Source: an uncultured Lewinella sp. (GTDB lineage: Bacteria > Bacteroidota > Bacteroidia > Chitinophagales > Saprospiraceae). Taken from it: a stretch of 64,000 nucleotides of DNA. Both the position numbers and the translations under genes were made by a program. Shown one piece after another: positions 16,444 to 26,065 of this stretch. Numbering within the stretch: position 1 is the first letter of the stretch; each line of letters starts with the position of its first letter. The notes beneath the pieces were generated by a model. That model made no database searches. It saw nothing but the letters and a program-made list of their open reading frames with translations, and had not been told where the DNA came from. The stretch covers positions 1-64,000 of the forward strand of contig CALMYQ010000159.1 in the NCBI GenBank assembly GCA_937873655.1. Reading direction: 5' to 3'.

Positions 16444-18813
16444 CTATTCGCTCCTCAGGCTTTTCACCGGGTTGGCCAGCGCCGCCTTGATGCTCTGGAA
16501 ACTGACGGTCAGGAACGCCACTGCCAGCGCAACCCCGCCGGTAACCGGGAATACCCACCACGGGACATGGATCCGGTATTCAAAATTCCGGAGCCAGGTA
16601 TCGGCGGCCCACCAGGCCAGCGGGGAAGAAATGACCAACGACAGCGCGACCAGCTTAAGGAAATCTTTCGACAACAGTCCGACGATCCCGCTTACCCTGG
16701 CGCCGAGGACCTTCCGAACCCCGATCTCCTTGGTGCGCCGTTCGGCCGCAAACGCTGCCAGACCGAAAAGCCCGAGGCAGCAGATCACAATGGCCAGCGT
16801 TGCGAAGATCAGGGACAAACTGCCTACCGTGGCCTCGCTGCGGAACAGCCGGTCAAATTCATCATCCAGGAATTTATAATCGAACGGGAATCCCGGATTA
16901 TGCGCCTGCCAAATCTTTTCTACGGAGGACAATGCGCCGGGAAGGTCCTGCCCCGGTTTGAACCGGACAAAAACCACCCCGTTCCTCGGTTGATCGCAGA
17001 ACATGATGAGCGGCTCCAGGTTGCCGTACATGTCGCCGAACCGGAAATCCTTCATGACGCCGACAATCCGGAATTTGTCGTCTCCGGTCTGGATAAGCTG
17101 GCCGGCCACCTCTTCCTGCTTGCTGTCGCGGCGGATCAGGTTTGCGAAGGTCTCGTTGACAATGACGGACATCGAATCCAGGGCCGGATTTTCATAAAAA
17201 TCCCGGCCTTCACTGAGTTCCATGCCCAGTGTTTTGATGTATTCCGGGCTGCCCCAGTTCATCGCGACGAGCTTGTCCACAGCGGGATCCTTTCCCTGCC
17301 AGCTGAATCCGCCACCGCTGCTGCCGATGTTCAGTACCGCATCGCTCGACCGGGCAACATTCTCCACCTGCCCGGTAGCCATCAATTCCTGTCTGATCGC
17401 GGAGTACCCCGCATCAACCTGTTCGGTGATTTTCATATAGATCACCCCTTCCTTCTCATAACCCAGGTGGCGATTCTTGACGTGGCTGATCTGCTTATAG
17501 ATCACAATGGTGCAGAAAATGAGGAAAACGGACACGCAAAACTGTGCCACAACCAGTCCTTTCCGGATCGAAACCGCTCCGCCGACTCGTTTTGACATGC
17601 CCTTCAATACGGCGAGCGGCCGGAAAGAGGACAGGTAAAACGAGGGGTAGCTGCCGGCGAGGACTCCGCTGGTGAGGGCAACGGCCAGCAATATGGATGC
17701 ATGCCGGTAATCGGACAGGTCGATGGTCAATTGTTTGTCGACCAGCGCATTGAAGGCGGGAAGAACCACCTTCAGGATGCCCACTGCAAGGAGGGTCGCC
17801 AGCAAAGAGGTCAGTAACGCCTCGCTGAGGAATTGTCCCGCCAGGGAATTCCTGCCGGCGCCGACCACCTTCCGCACGCCGACCTCGCGGCTCCTGTTCT
17901 CCGAACGCGCGGTTGTCAGGTTCATATAATTGAAGCAGGCGATCAGGAGGATAAAGGCCGCAATGATGCTGAACAGCCGGACGTATTCGATGCGACCCTT
18001 GCCCGTATTCTTCCCTTCCTTGAACTCGCTGCGCAGGTGCCAGTCCTTCATGGGGAACAGGAACGGCCGGGCGGCTGCGTTTTCTTCCTTGGTCTGAATG
18101 AAGCCGAACAGCTTGCGGTTGACGGCAGCCGAATCCGAGGCGGCGTTGAGCAGCGCCAGGGTTTGCACGCCGTTGGTTTGCCAGTCGTTCCACCACCGGT
18201 TTTCTTTTTCAAAGATCCGGAAAGATCCGAGCCATTCGAATTGGATGGTGGAATTCGGCGGCGGGTTTTCCGCCACCCCTGTGATTTTGAAATCTTCCCG
18301 GTTATTGACCCTCAGGGTTTTCCCCATCGGCGATTCCTTTCCGAAGAATTTCTCACCCATCCGCCGGGTCACGATCAGTGCGTTGGTTTCCTGCAAAGCC
18401 GTTTTGGGGTCGCCTTCCAATAAGGGAAAACTCAAAATGTCCAGAAAGGAGGTATCCACCAGGTATCCTTCCTCAAAAGTGCTCTTATCGCCCAGTGAAA
18501 AGGCGTAGCGATCGCCCCAGTCAAAACGGGCGGTCTGTGCAATTTCCGGGATCTCCGCCTTGATCGCCCCGGCCAACAACCCGGGTTGGGAAGAGAACGT
18601 GTAGGTCTGCCCTTCGTAGGTCTGGTTTTCGACGATCCGGAATATGCGGTCAGCTTTCTCGTGGAACGCATTAAACGACACCTCATCCTCCACCCACAAC
18701 AGGATGAGTGCGGCGCAGGCTATCCCGACCGATAATCCAACAATATTCAGCAGGCTGAAAGATTTGTGTTTCAGCAAGTGGCGAAAGGCGAGTTTCAGAT
18801 AATTTTGAAACAT
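16444..18813 (-). CDS. Permease 4: MacB/FtsX-type permease
   Basis: 789 aa from ATG at 18813 (MFQNYLKLAFRHLLKHKSF). The first core domain ends WHLRSEFKEGKNTGKGRIEY before helix 2, close to permeases 2, 5 and 11. A GFSWQGKDPAVDKL segment in the second core domain also links it to them. The motif before the last half is KDFRFGDMYGNLEPLIMF, intermediate between the two groups. FtsX landmarks: SREVGVRKVVGAG and KEIGVRKVLGARVSGIVGLL; tail NPVKSLRSE. Gap to permease 5 is 30 bp. Confidence 0.87.
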   Translation of the reverse strand: MFQNYLKLAFRHLLKHKSFSLLNIVGLSVGIACAALILLWVEDEVSFNAFHEKADRIFRIVENQTYEGQTYTFSSQPGLLAGAIKAEIPEIAQTARFDWGDRYAFSLGDKSTFEEGYLVDTSFLDILSFPLLEGDPKTALQETNALIVTRRMGEKFFGKESPMGKTLRVNNREDFKITGVAENPPPNSTIQFEWLGSFRIFEKENRWWNDWQTNGVQTLALLNAASDSAAVNRKLFGFIQTKEENAAARPFLFPMKDWHLRSEFKEGKNTGKGRIEYVRLFSIIAAFILLIACFNYMNLTTARSENRSREVGVRKVVGAGRNSLAGQFLSEALLTSLLATLLAVGILKVVLPAFNALVDKQLTIDLSDYRHASILLAVALTSGVLAGSYPSFYLSSFRPLAVLKGMSKRVGGAVSIRKGLVVAQFCVSVFLIFCTIVIYKQISHVKNRHLGYEKEGVIYMKITEQVDAGYSAIRQELMATGQVENVARSSDAVLNIGSSGGGFSWQGKDPAVDKLVAMNWGSPEYIKTLGMELSEGRDFYENPALDSMSVIVNETFANLIRRDSKQEEVAGQLIQTGDDKFRIVGVMKDFRFGDMYGNLEPLIMFCDQPRNGVVFVRFKPGQDLPGALSSVEKIWQAHNPGFPFDYKFLDDEFDRLFRSEATVGSLSLIFATLAIVICCLGLFGLAAFAAERRTKEIGVRKVLGARVSGIVGLLSKDFLKLVALSLVISSPLAWWAADTWLRNFEYRIHVPWWVFPVTGGVALAVAFLTVSFQSIKAALANPVKSLRSE

Positions 18814-18843
18814 GATTTCCAGATTTTGATGGTTGATCCGGTC

Positions 18844-21225
18844 TTATTCCGACCTCAGCGATTTCACAGGACTCATCCAGGCCGCTTTGATCGCCTGGAA
18901 ACTTACCGTCAGCAAGGCGATCCCCAATGCGCCGAAACCGGCGACAGCGAAAACCCACCAGGAAATATCCTGCCGGTAGTCGAATTTTTCAAGCCAGCTG
19001 CTCATCAGGAAAAAGGCAATAGGCGTGGCCATTACGCAGGACACGAAAACCAGGACCACGAATTCCCGCGAAAGCAGGCTCCAGACGCTGGCCACCGAAG
19101 CGCCAAGCACCTTGCGGATACCGATTTCCTTGGTGCGTTGCTCCGCAATGAAGGCCGCCAGACCGAACAAGCCCAGGCAGGAAATGAGAATGGCCAGCGC
19201 TGCAAAGAAGGTGGCCAGTTTCCCGATCCGCTCTTCGTTGCCGAATTTCTGGGCGTATTGTTCGTCCACAAATTGAAAATCGAACACCGAAGCCGGGTCG
19301 TATTTGTCGAAACCGGTTTTTATCGCCGTCAGGGCTTCCCGCGCGCTTTTGTTCGGATTGATCTTCAGAATAACGGCATTCTCAGAATCTTTGGCCACAT
19401 GCCAGAGCGCCGGTCGAACCGGTCGGTAAGGCGACTGGACCAGCAGATCCCTGACCACGCCGATGACGGTATAGGGCTTGCCTTCCCATTTCAGAATACT
19501 GCCGATCGGGTGTTCAAAACCGATGAATTTCACAGCGGATTCGTTGAGGATGAATGTGGACGTATCCGTCGGGAATTCACGGGAAAAATCCCGCCCCTCC
19601 ACGATCTCCCAGCCTACGGTACTGCCGAATTCGGGTGTGACGCCGCTGTTGGGAAAATCGACGGCGAGGTTGGGATCCTTGCCTTCCCAGTCGAAGCCGC
19701 CGTTGGTATTCCACACTTCGGTGGTCGGGCTGGTCGATTCCGTCATCTCAGCAATGACGCCGGCCGTTTTGAGCTCATTCCTGAGGGCTTCAAAATGGGA
19801 ATGAAGCTCCTCTGTAACGCCGGTCATGACCAGGCCGTCGCGCGAGTAACCGATGGGGCGGTCCTTGGCGTGTTGGATCTGCCGGAATACGATGATAGTG
19901 CCCGTGATCAGGGTGACGGAAACCGTAAATTGCAGCACCACCAGCACCTTGCGCAGGATGCCGGGAAACTTGCCGACCCGGAAGGTGCCTTTCAACACCT
20001 TGACCGGCTCAAACGAAGACAGAAACAAAGCCGGGTAGCTGCCGGCAAACAAACCGGTGATAACGGTAAAGGCAACACCCACCAGCCAGAACCATGGATT
20101 TTTCCAGGGGAGTGCGATCTGCTTATCGGCCACTTCATTGAAGAAGGGCAGGATCAGCATAACCAGCAAAAGAGAAACTGCAAAGGCGAAAAAGGTGACG
20201 ACCAGCGACTCGGCAAAAAACTGGGTGACCAGTTGTTCGCGCATGGAACCGATGGATTTGCGGATGCCGACCTCCTTGGCCCTTTTTTCGGAACGCGCCG
20301 TGCTCAAATTCATGAAGTTGATGCAGGCCAGCAGCAGTACAAAAACGCCGATAATGCCGAAAAGCCAGACCGTCTGGATCCGGCCGCCGACGTTGACGCC
20401 GTTCTTGAATTCGGAATACAAATGCCATTTGCCCATGGGATGCAGGAAAACGACAGGCTTGTAACGTTTATCAAAATCCTTCACTTTGTTCATCTTGACG
20501 TCCCGGATCTTGTCCGACACGGTTTGCATGTCCGCATTGTCGGCGATCTGCACGAAGGTCTGGGTGAAATTGCTGCCCCACGGGTTTTCCATTTCGTTGA
20601 CCCACTTATTGCTGATCAGGTAGAGTTCCCAGGGCATGATATAGGTCAGGTCCCGGAAAGAGGTATTGAAGGGCAGGTCTTCGTACACGCCGGTCACCCG
20701 CACGGTGGAGGTATTGTCGACCTTCAGGATCTTGTCCAGCGGATCCTCGTCGCCGAAGAAAGATCTCGCAATGGATTCGGAGAGCAGGATCGAATTCGGG
20801 TCTTTAAGCCCGTCCCTGGTACCGGCCAGCATTTTCAGGGAGAGCATTTCAGCTGCCTGCGGTTCGAAATAACTGCCGGGCTTGAGCAGCTTTTTGTCGC
20901 CGTATGCCAGGGTGTGATTGAAATTCCAGGAAGATTGCAGCACGTATTTGAAGTCGCTGCCGTAATTGTTCCGGATCTCGGCGCCCATCACGGCGGGGTT
21001 GGCCACCTGCGACCCGATCTCGCCGTTGTAGGTCTGGTGTTGCATGACCTGCGCGATCCGTTCGTAATGCTCGTGGTAGGTGTCGTAGGTCAGTTCATCC
21101 CAGATCCACAGTCCGATCAGGATAGCTACGGCCATCCCGGTTGCCAGGCCGGCGATATTGATGAAGGAGGAGATCTTGCTCTTCCCAAGATTCCGAAGGG
21201 CGATTTTCAGATAATTGAATAACAT
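18844..21225 (-). CDS. Permease 5: MacB/FtsX-type permease, close to 11
   Basis: 793 aa from ATG at 21225 (MLFNYLKIALRNLGKSKISS). It matches permease 11 throughout and has the same length: HYERIAQVMQHQTYNGE, RNNYGSDF, MPWELY, WHLYSEFKNGVNVGGRI, FDWEGKDPNLAVDFPN and VQSPYRPVRP all have near-identical counterparts there. The FHFxSLHE motif is absent. FtsX landmarks: KEVGIRKSIGS and KEIGIRKVLGASVASVWSLL; tail SPVKSLRSE. Permeases 5 and 11 sit in different operons, so the copy was made between units, not by local tandem duplication alone. Confidence 0.88.
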   Translation of the reverse strand: MLFNYLKIALRNLGKSKISSFINIAGLATGMAVAILIGLWIWDELTYDTYHEHYERIAQVMQHQTYNGEIGSQVANPAVMGAEIRNNYGSDFKYVLQSSWNFNHTLAYGDKKLLKPGSYFEPQAAEMLSLKMLAGTRDGLKDPNSILLSESIARSFFGDEDPLDKILKVDNTSTVRVTGVYEDLPFNTSFRDLTYIMPWELYLISNKWVNEMENPWGSNFTQTFVQIADNADMQTVSDKIRDVKMNKVKDFDKRYKPVVFLHPMGKWHLYSEFKNGVNVGGRIQTVWLFGIIGVFVLLLACINFMNLSTARSEKRAKEVGIRKSIGSMREQLVTQFFAESLVVTFFAFAVSLLLVMLILPFFNEVADKQIALPWKNPWFWLVGVAFTVITGLFAGSYPALFLSSFEPVKVLKGTFRVGKFPGILRKVLVVLQFTVSVTLITGTIIVFRQIQHAKDRPIGYSRDGLVMTGVTEELHSHFEALRNELKTAGVIAEMTESTSPTTEVWNTNGGFDWEGKDPNLAVDFPNSGVTPEFGSTVGWEIVEGRDFSREFPTDTSTFILNESAVKFIGFEHPIGSILKWEGKPYTVIGVVRDLLVQSPYRPVRPALWHVAKDSENAVILKINPNKSAREALTAIKTGFDKYDPASVFDFQFVDEQYAQKFGNEERIGKLATFFAALAILISCLGLFGLAAFIAEQRTKEIGIRKVLGASVASVWSLLSREFVVLVFVSCVMATPIAFFLMSSWLEKFDYRQDISWWVFAVAGFGALGIALLTVSFQAIKAAWMSPVKSLRSE

Positions 21226-21236
21226 CTTCAGGAATT

Positions 21237-23663
21237 TTATTCGTTTCTCAAGCTTTTAACGGGGTTAGCCAGCGCTGCTTTCACACTTTGAAAACCTACG
21301 GTCACCAATACTGCCGCCAAGGAGACGATACCGGCCATTGCGAACATCCACCAGGAAATTTGCACATGGTATGCGAAGTCCTCCAGCCAGCCGTGCATAA
21401 AATACCAGGCGACTGGAAATGCAATAACGGAAGCGATCATCACCAGCCATAGAAAATCCCGGGTCAGCAACCCCGTAATAGCCGTAACCGAAGACCCGAG
21501 AATTTTGCGTATACTGATCTCCTTCGCCCGTTGGGTGACTGTAAAGGTGGAGAGCCCGTACAAGCCCAGACAGGAAATGAAGAGTGAAATAAAAGTGACC
21601 CGGTTGACCAGGCTGCCGGTTTTGCGCTCTTTTTCGAAGAATTGGGCGATGGTATCATCCAGGAAAGTGTAGCCGAACGGATGATCCGGGTATACTTCCT
21701 TCCACAAATCGCCGATCCGGGAAATGGTCTCCCTGACCGCCTCCGGATCGCGACCGCTGAGTTTGACGGCCAGGTTATTGAACCGCTTCGGCGTTGTAAT
21801 GAAGGTCGGAGCGATCTTTTCGTGCAAACTGAGCTGGTGAAAATCGCCGACCACGCCCACAACCGGGTAAAACTTGTCGTGCCACTGCAGCTGAACGCCG
21901 ATCGCCTCCGAGGGCTGAGAAAATCCAAGCGCTTTGACGAAGCTTTCGTTGATGACGAATTCACGGGCCGTATCGCTGGGCATGAGGTTTCTGCCGGCCA
22001 GGATTTTCATTTCATAGAACGGGATAAAATTTTCATCGCCCATTTTATAGGCGGCATCGAATTCATGCTCCCCGCCTTCTTTGTAGAATACTTTATCGAC
22101 GCCGTAATTGATGCCCATGGGCTCGAAGATCTGGCGGGTCGTTTTCGCCACCCCCGGCAATTGGCTGATCTTCGGGTACAGGGCTTCCAACTGGTTGGCC
22201 GGCCCTCTCGGGGCCTGGAGGGTGAGAACCGCATCTGAATTGAACCCGAGGTCCTTGTGCCGCATATAGCTGATCTGCCGGCTTACAAGCACTGTGCCCA
22301 GGATAAAGACCAGGGAAACCGCAAACTGGAAAACGATCAGGGCCTTGCGCAGGATGCCTCGTTGAGTCCCTGCAGAAGAAGACTGTCCCTTCAGGATCAG
22401 AGCCGGAAGGAAAGACGACAAAACGAAAGAGGGATAAAAACCGGCCAGCAAGGCCGTACCCAGCGCGATCGATACCAGGAACAGGATCGTCTGCGGGGTG
22501 AAATGCAAAGCTACGCCTTCAGGTATATAGGATTGGAAAGTCTGCAGGATTTTGGGAACGAGCGCCAGGGAAAGGGCCAATGCCACTGCTGTCAACAAAA
22601 GGGTCTCGGTCAGGAACTGCAGCATCAGCCGCTGCCGGCCGCTGCCCAGCACTTTGCGAATGCCGACCTCCCTGCTGCGATGAAGCGATTGGGCAGTCGA
22701 CAGATTGATGAAATTGATGCTCGCCAAAATGAGGATAAACAGGGCGATCAACATCATGCCGTACAGCGTCGGCAAATGGGCCTTTCGGGAATAATTATCG
22801 CCGTAACCGGCATCAAAATGCAGACCGGACAAGGGTTGCAGGCCGAGTTTATAATGCATTTGCCCTGTGGGGCGGTCTTTCATAAAGGCCGGAAAACGGG
22901 CTTCAACCGCAGCCGGGTCCGTTTTTTCGGGCAGCTTCACAAAGGCCTGGGACGCCGACCAGATGTCGTTCCATTCGTTCAGGTTGTAAAAGCGGCTCAT
23001 AAAACTGGCCGAAAGGGTGCTGAACGAGAGAAAATCGGTAAACGTCAGGTCGGAGGGTTTGTCCCAATCCTGCACGATGCCCGAAACGGTCATTTTGAGG
23101 GAGTCCATATAGATCACCTCCTTCCCCATCATCTCCTGCAGCGGGAGATCGCCGAAGTATTTGTGCGCCTTTTTTGCGGATAAAACGACCTTATTGGGGG
23201 TGTTCAACGCCGTTTCCGGATTGCCGGCCAGCCATTGGTATTGAAAGATGTCGAAATATTGGGGCTCGGCCAAAATGATCTCCGCCCTGTCGACACCCCA
23301 TCGCCGCTGGGCAAAAAACAGGGGTTCGCCTTCACCGTTCGGAATTCTTACGGAAGTTTCAATATTGTGGAACGCGGCTACCGTTTCCACGTGTGAGATT
23401 GCCTCCCGGAAAGCGGCCGGCAAGGCATACGGTACAAAGCCGACCGGGCCTTCTTCCCCTTCCCCAAACCGGACCTTTCCGACCAATCGGTAAATCCGGT
23501 TGCTGTCGGGGTGGAATCTGTCGAATTGCAGTTCGTAGCTGGTGATCAGATAAATAACCACGCAGGCGCTCAGGCCGAGTGCCAGCCCCAGCACATGAAT
23601 GAGGCTCGTTCTTCTGTTGCGATTGAGATTCCGCCAGGCGATCTTGAAATAATTTTGAAGCAT
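21237..23663 (-). CDS. Permease 6: MacB/FtsX-type permease
   Basis: 808 aa from ATG at 23663 (MLQNYFKIAWRNLNRNRRTS). The alternative ATG at 23687 would overlap the stop of permease 7 and adds residues not seen in its paralogues. It differs at the otherwise invariant C-terminal FtsX motif, reading KEISIRKILGSSVTAITGLL in place of KEIGIRKVLGAS. The second core domain has GDFHQLSLHEKIAPTFI, and the tail is NPVKSLRNE. It lies 11 bp upstream of permease 5. Confidence 0.86.
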   Translation of the reverse strand: MLQNYFKIAWRNLNRNRRTSLIHVLGLALGLSACVVIYLITSYELQFDRFHPDSNRIYRLVGKVRFGEGEEGPVGFVPYALPAAFREAISHVETVAAFHNIETSVRIPNGEGEPLFFAQRRWGVDRAEIILAEPQYFDIFQYQWLAGNPETALNTPNKVVLSAKKAHKYFGDLPLQEMMGKEVIYMDSLKMTVSGIVQDWDKPSDLTFTDFLSFSTLSASFMSRFYNLNEWNDIWSASQAFVKLPEKTDPAAVEARFPAFMKDRPTGQMHYKLGLQPLSGLHFDAGYGDNYSRKAHLPTLYGMMLIALFILILASINFINLSTAQSLHRSREVGIRKVLGSGRQRLMLQFLTETLLLTAVALALSLALVPKILQTFQSYIPEGVALHFTPQTILFLVSIALGTALLAGFYPSFVLSSFLPALILKGQSSSAGTQRGILRKALIVFQFAVSLVFILGTVLVSRQISYMRHKDLGFNSDAVLTLQAPRGPANQLEALYPKISQLPGVAKTTRQIFEPMGINYGVDKVFYKEGGEHEFDAAYKMGDENFIPFYEMKILAGRNLMPSDTAREFVINESFVKALGFSQPSEAIGVQLQWHDKFYPVVGVVGDFHQLSLHEKIAPTFITTPKRFNNLAVKLSGRDPEAVRETISRIGDLWKEVYPDHPFGYTFLDDTIAQFFEKERKTGSLVNRVTFISLFISCLGLYGLSTFTVTQRAKEISIRKILGSSVTAITGLLTRDFLWLVMIASVIAFPVAWYFMHGWLEDFAYHVQISWWMFAMAGIVSLAAVLVTVGFQSVKAALANPVKSLRNE

Positions 23664-23683
23664 ATTTTCGGACAATTGGGTGA

Positions 23684-26062
23684 TCATTCATTCCTCAGAC
23701 TGTTGACCGGATTGGCCAATGCAGCCTTCATGCTTTGGAAACCAACCGTCAGGAACGCCGTTGCCAGAACCAGAAAACCCGCCAATGCAAATACCCACCA
23801 GCGGATATCGATCCGGTACGCGAAATCCTGAAGCCACCGGCTCATCAAGAACCAGGCGACCGGAATGGCGATGACCAATGCGATCAGTACCAGTTTCAGA
23901 AATTCCCGCGACAATAAGCCGATCAGGCCTGCCAGGTCGGCGCCCAATATTTTACGCACCCCAATCTCCTTGGTGCGCCGCTCCGTAGAGAAAACAGCCA
24001 GGCCAAACAGACCGAGGCAGGAAATGAACACCGCCAGGGCCGCCAGCACCCTGAACAAACCGGCACTTTTTTCCTCATTCCGGTACAACCGGTCAAAAGT
24101 CTCATCCAGAAAATGGTATTCGAAAGGTTGATCGGGGTTGAAGGCCGACCAGGCTTCGCGCGCTGCGGCAATGGCCGCTGCGGCCTGCCCTTCACCCGTC
24201 TTCACGATGATGTTACCGATGGATTTCGGATGGTCGAATAAAACCAGCGGACCGATCTTGTTGCGGAGGCTCTGGTAATGAAAATCACGGACCACGCCGA
24301 CCACCTGGCCTTCCCTGCCGTGAAAAGAGAACCGCTGCCCCACGACCGGCTCCGGCAAATGGAAAAGGCGCACGGCCGTTTCGTTCAGGATGACATTCCG
24401 CTGATCGGCTTCATTGCCGGGCTCGAACCACCGGCCTTCCTTCAACGGCAACTGCAGCACCTCGCCGAGCCCGGGCCCGATGGACAATTGGGAAACGGTC
24501 GGCTTGAAATCCGCAGGCCGGCCGTCCCAGTCAAGGCTGCCGCTGTGGGTACTGTTCATATCGATAATGGACGAATTGGCCGCCGCCGTACCCGCAACGC
24601 CGGGAGCGGAGGCTAACTTTTGCTGAATCGCTTTTACCATTTCCTCCCGCCGGTCATTATATGGTATCTGGAATTCGAATCGCTGCGACCGGTCATACCC
24701 AAGGTCCTTCTTCCGAATGAACTCCTGCTGCTGCAAAATGACGGTCGCGCTGATGATCAAACCGGCGGTGACTGCAAATTGGACAACGACCAGCCCTTTG
24801 CGGAAGACCGTGTTCTTTACATTCAGGAAATTCCGGCCCCGGAGAAAATTTCCCGGCGAAAATCCAGTCAGGAAAAGGGCCGGGTAGATCCCCGATAACA
24901 GCAGCGCCAGAGCGGCAGTACCGCCTACGACCAGCCATACGGCGGGGTCAGCGGAACTGAGGGCGAAATTTTTTTCCGTAAACCCGTTGAAGGCGGGCAT
25001 AGCGAAATGGACCAGACAAAGCGACAACACCAGTGCCGACAACACCGTCAGCAGGCTTTCCGCAAACAGCAATCTGAAGACATGGTGTCCGGCGGCGCCG
25101 ATGATCTTGCGTACGCCGACCTCTTTCGTCCGCATGCCGGCCTGAGCCGTCGTGATGCTGACGTAATTCACACAGGCCAGGAACAGGATGATGAGCCCGA
25201 TGAGCCCGAAGGTCTCGGCCGTCTGCCGGTGACCGGTGAGCATAGCCGAAGAGCCCCTTTCCTCGTCGAAGTGGACTTCGGACAGGGGTTGGACGTTCAG
25301 GGCCACCTCTTTGCTGTCCTTGAGATGCTGGATCAGGTCCGTGAGCTTCTTGTCGAGGGCGGCTTCATCAACCCCGGGTCTCAATTCAACAAAGGTGAGA
25401 AAGTTAAAATTGTCCCAGTGTTCATTCTCCCGGGCTGCGGGATCGGAAAGATACGTATTGAGCGGGCGGATAATGTCATGGGTAAACCCCGAATTGGGCC
25501 GATGATTTTCTATTACGGCCTGCACCAGGTATTCTGTTGAATCGATCCGGAAGGGTTCACCTGCCACATCCCAGCGTCCGAACAATTTTTCCGCAAGGTC
25601 CCTGGTTATGATGGCGCTGTGCAGATGCTGTTGAAACCCGGATGCCGAACCGGAGATGAATTGATAGTCAAACAGGTCAAACCAGTCATCGCTTACATAG
25701 ACATTGTGCTTTGCAGCCAACATCACGGCATTCTTTTTCACGGTCAGCGGCTGCCAGCTGTTCTCGAAAAGTAATGCAGTACGGACTACCTCCGGCACTT
25801 CGTTCTTTAAGACCTCATTCAGCGGCAGGGGCGTAGAAGACCAATGCCAGGTCTCGTCGCTGCTGACCTTAATGTCGCTGTTGATCCGGAAGATCCGGTC
25901 GGCGTGCCGGTGGAAGCGGTCGAAGCTGAATTCGTTCCGAACCCAGAGGAAGGCAAAAATAGCCGCAGTCATGCCCAGGCCCAGGCCGGCAACATTGATG
26001 ATGGTGAAGGTGCGGCGTCGGAGCAGGTTGCGCCAGGCGGTCCGGAGGTTGTTTAGTATCAT
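23684..26062 (-). CDS. Permease 7: MacB/FtsX-type permease
   Basis: 792 aa from ATG at 26062, 3 bp after the stop of permease 8, so translation is probably coupled. The helix-2 signature is altered: ACVNYVSITTAQAGMRTKEV in place of ACINFxNLSTARS. The second core domain has RDFHYQSLRNKIGPLVLF, and its loop carries an Ala-rich stretch (GEGQAAAAIAAAREAW). C-terminal landmark KEIGVRKILGADLAGLIGLL, tail NPVNSLRNE. Confidence 0.87.
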   Translation of the reverse strand: MILNNLRTAWRNLLRRRTFTIINVAGLGLGMTAAIFAFLWVRNEFSFDRFHRHADRIFRINSDIKVSSDETWHWSSTPLPLNEVLKNEVPEVVRTALLFENSWQPLTVKKNAVMLAAKHNVYVSDDWFDLFDYQFISGSASGFQQHLHSAIITRDLAEKLFGRWDVAGEPFRIDSTEYLVQAVIENHRPNSGFTHDIIRPLNTYLSDPAARENEHWDNFNFLTFVELRPGVDEAALDKKLTDLIQHLKDSKEVALNVQPLSEVHFDEERGSSAMLTGHRQTAETFGLIGLIILFLACVNYVSITTAQAGMRTKEVGVRKIIGAAGHHVFRLLFAESLLTVLSALVLSLCLVHFAMPAFNGFTEKNFALSSADPAVWLVVGGTAALALLLSGIYPALFLTGFSPGNFLRGRNFLNVKNTVFRKGLVVVQFAVTAGLIISATVILQQQEFIRKKDLGYDRSQRFEFQIPYNDRREEMVKAIQQKLASAPGVAGTAAANSSIIDMNSTHSGSLDWDGRPADFKPTVSQLSIGPGLGEVLQLPLKEGRWFEPGNEADQRNVILNETAVRLFHLPEPVVGQRFSFHGREGQVVGVVRDFHYQSLRNKIGPLVLFDHPKSIGNIIVKTGEGQAAAAIAAAREAWSAFNPDQPFEYHFLDETFDRLYRNEEKSAGLFRVLAALAVFISCLGLFGLAVFSTERRTKEIGVRKILGADLAGLIGLLSREFLKLVLIALVIAIPVAWFLMSRWLQDFAYRIDIRWWVFALAGFLVLATAFLTVGFQSMKAALANPVNSLRNE

Positions 26063-26065
26063 ATT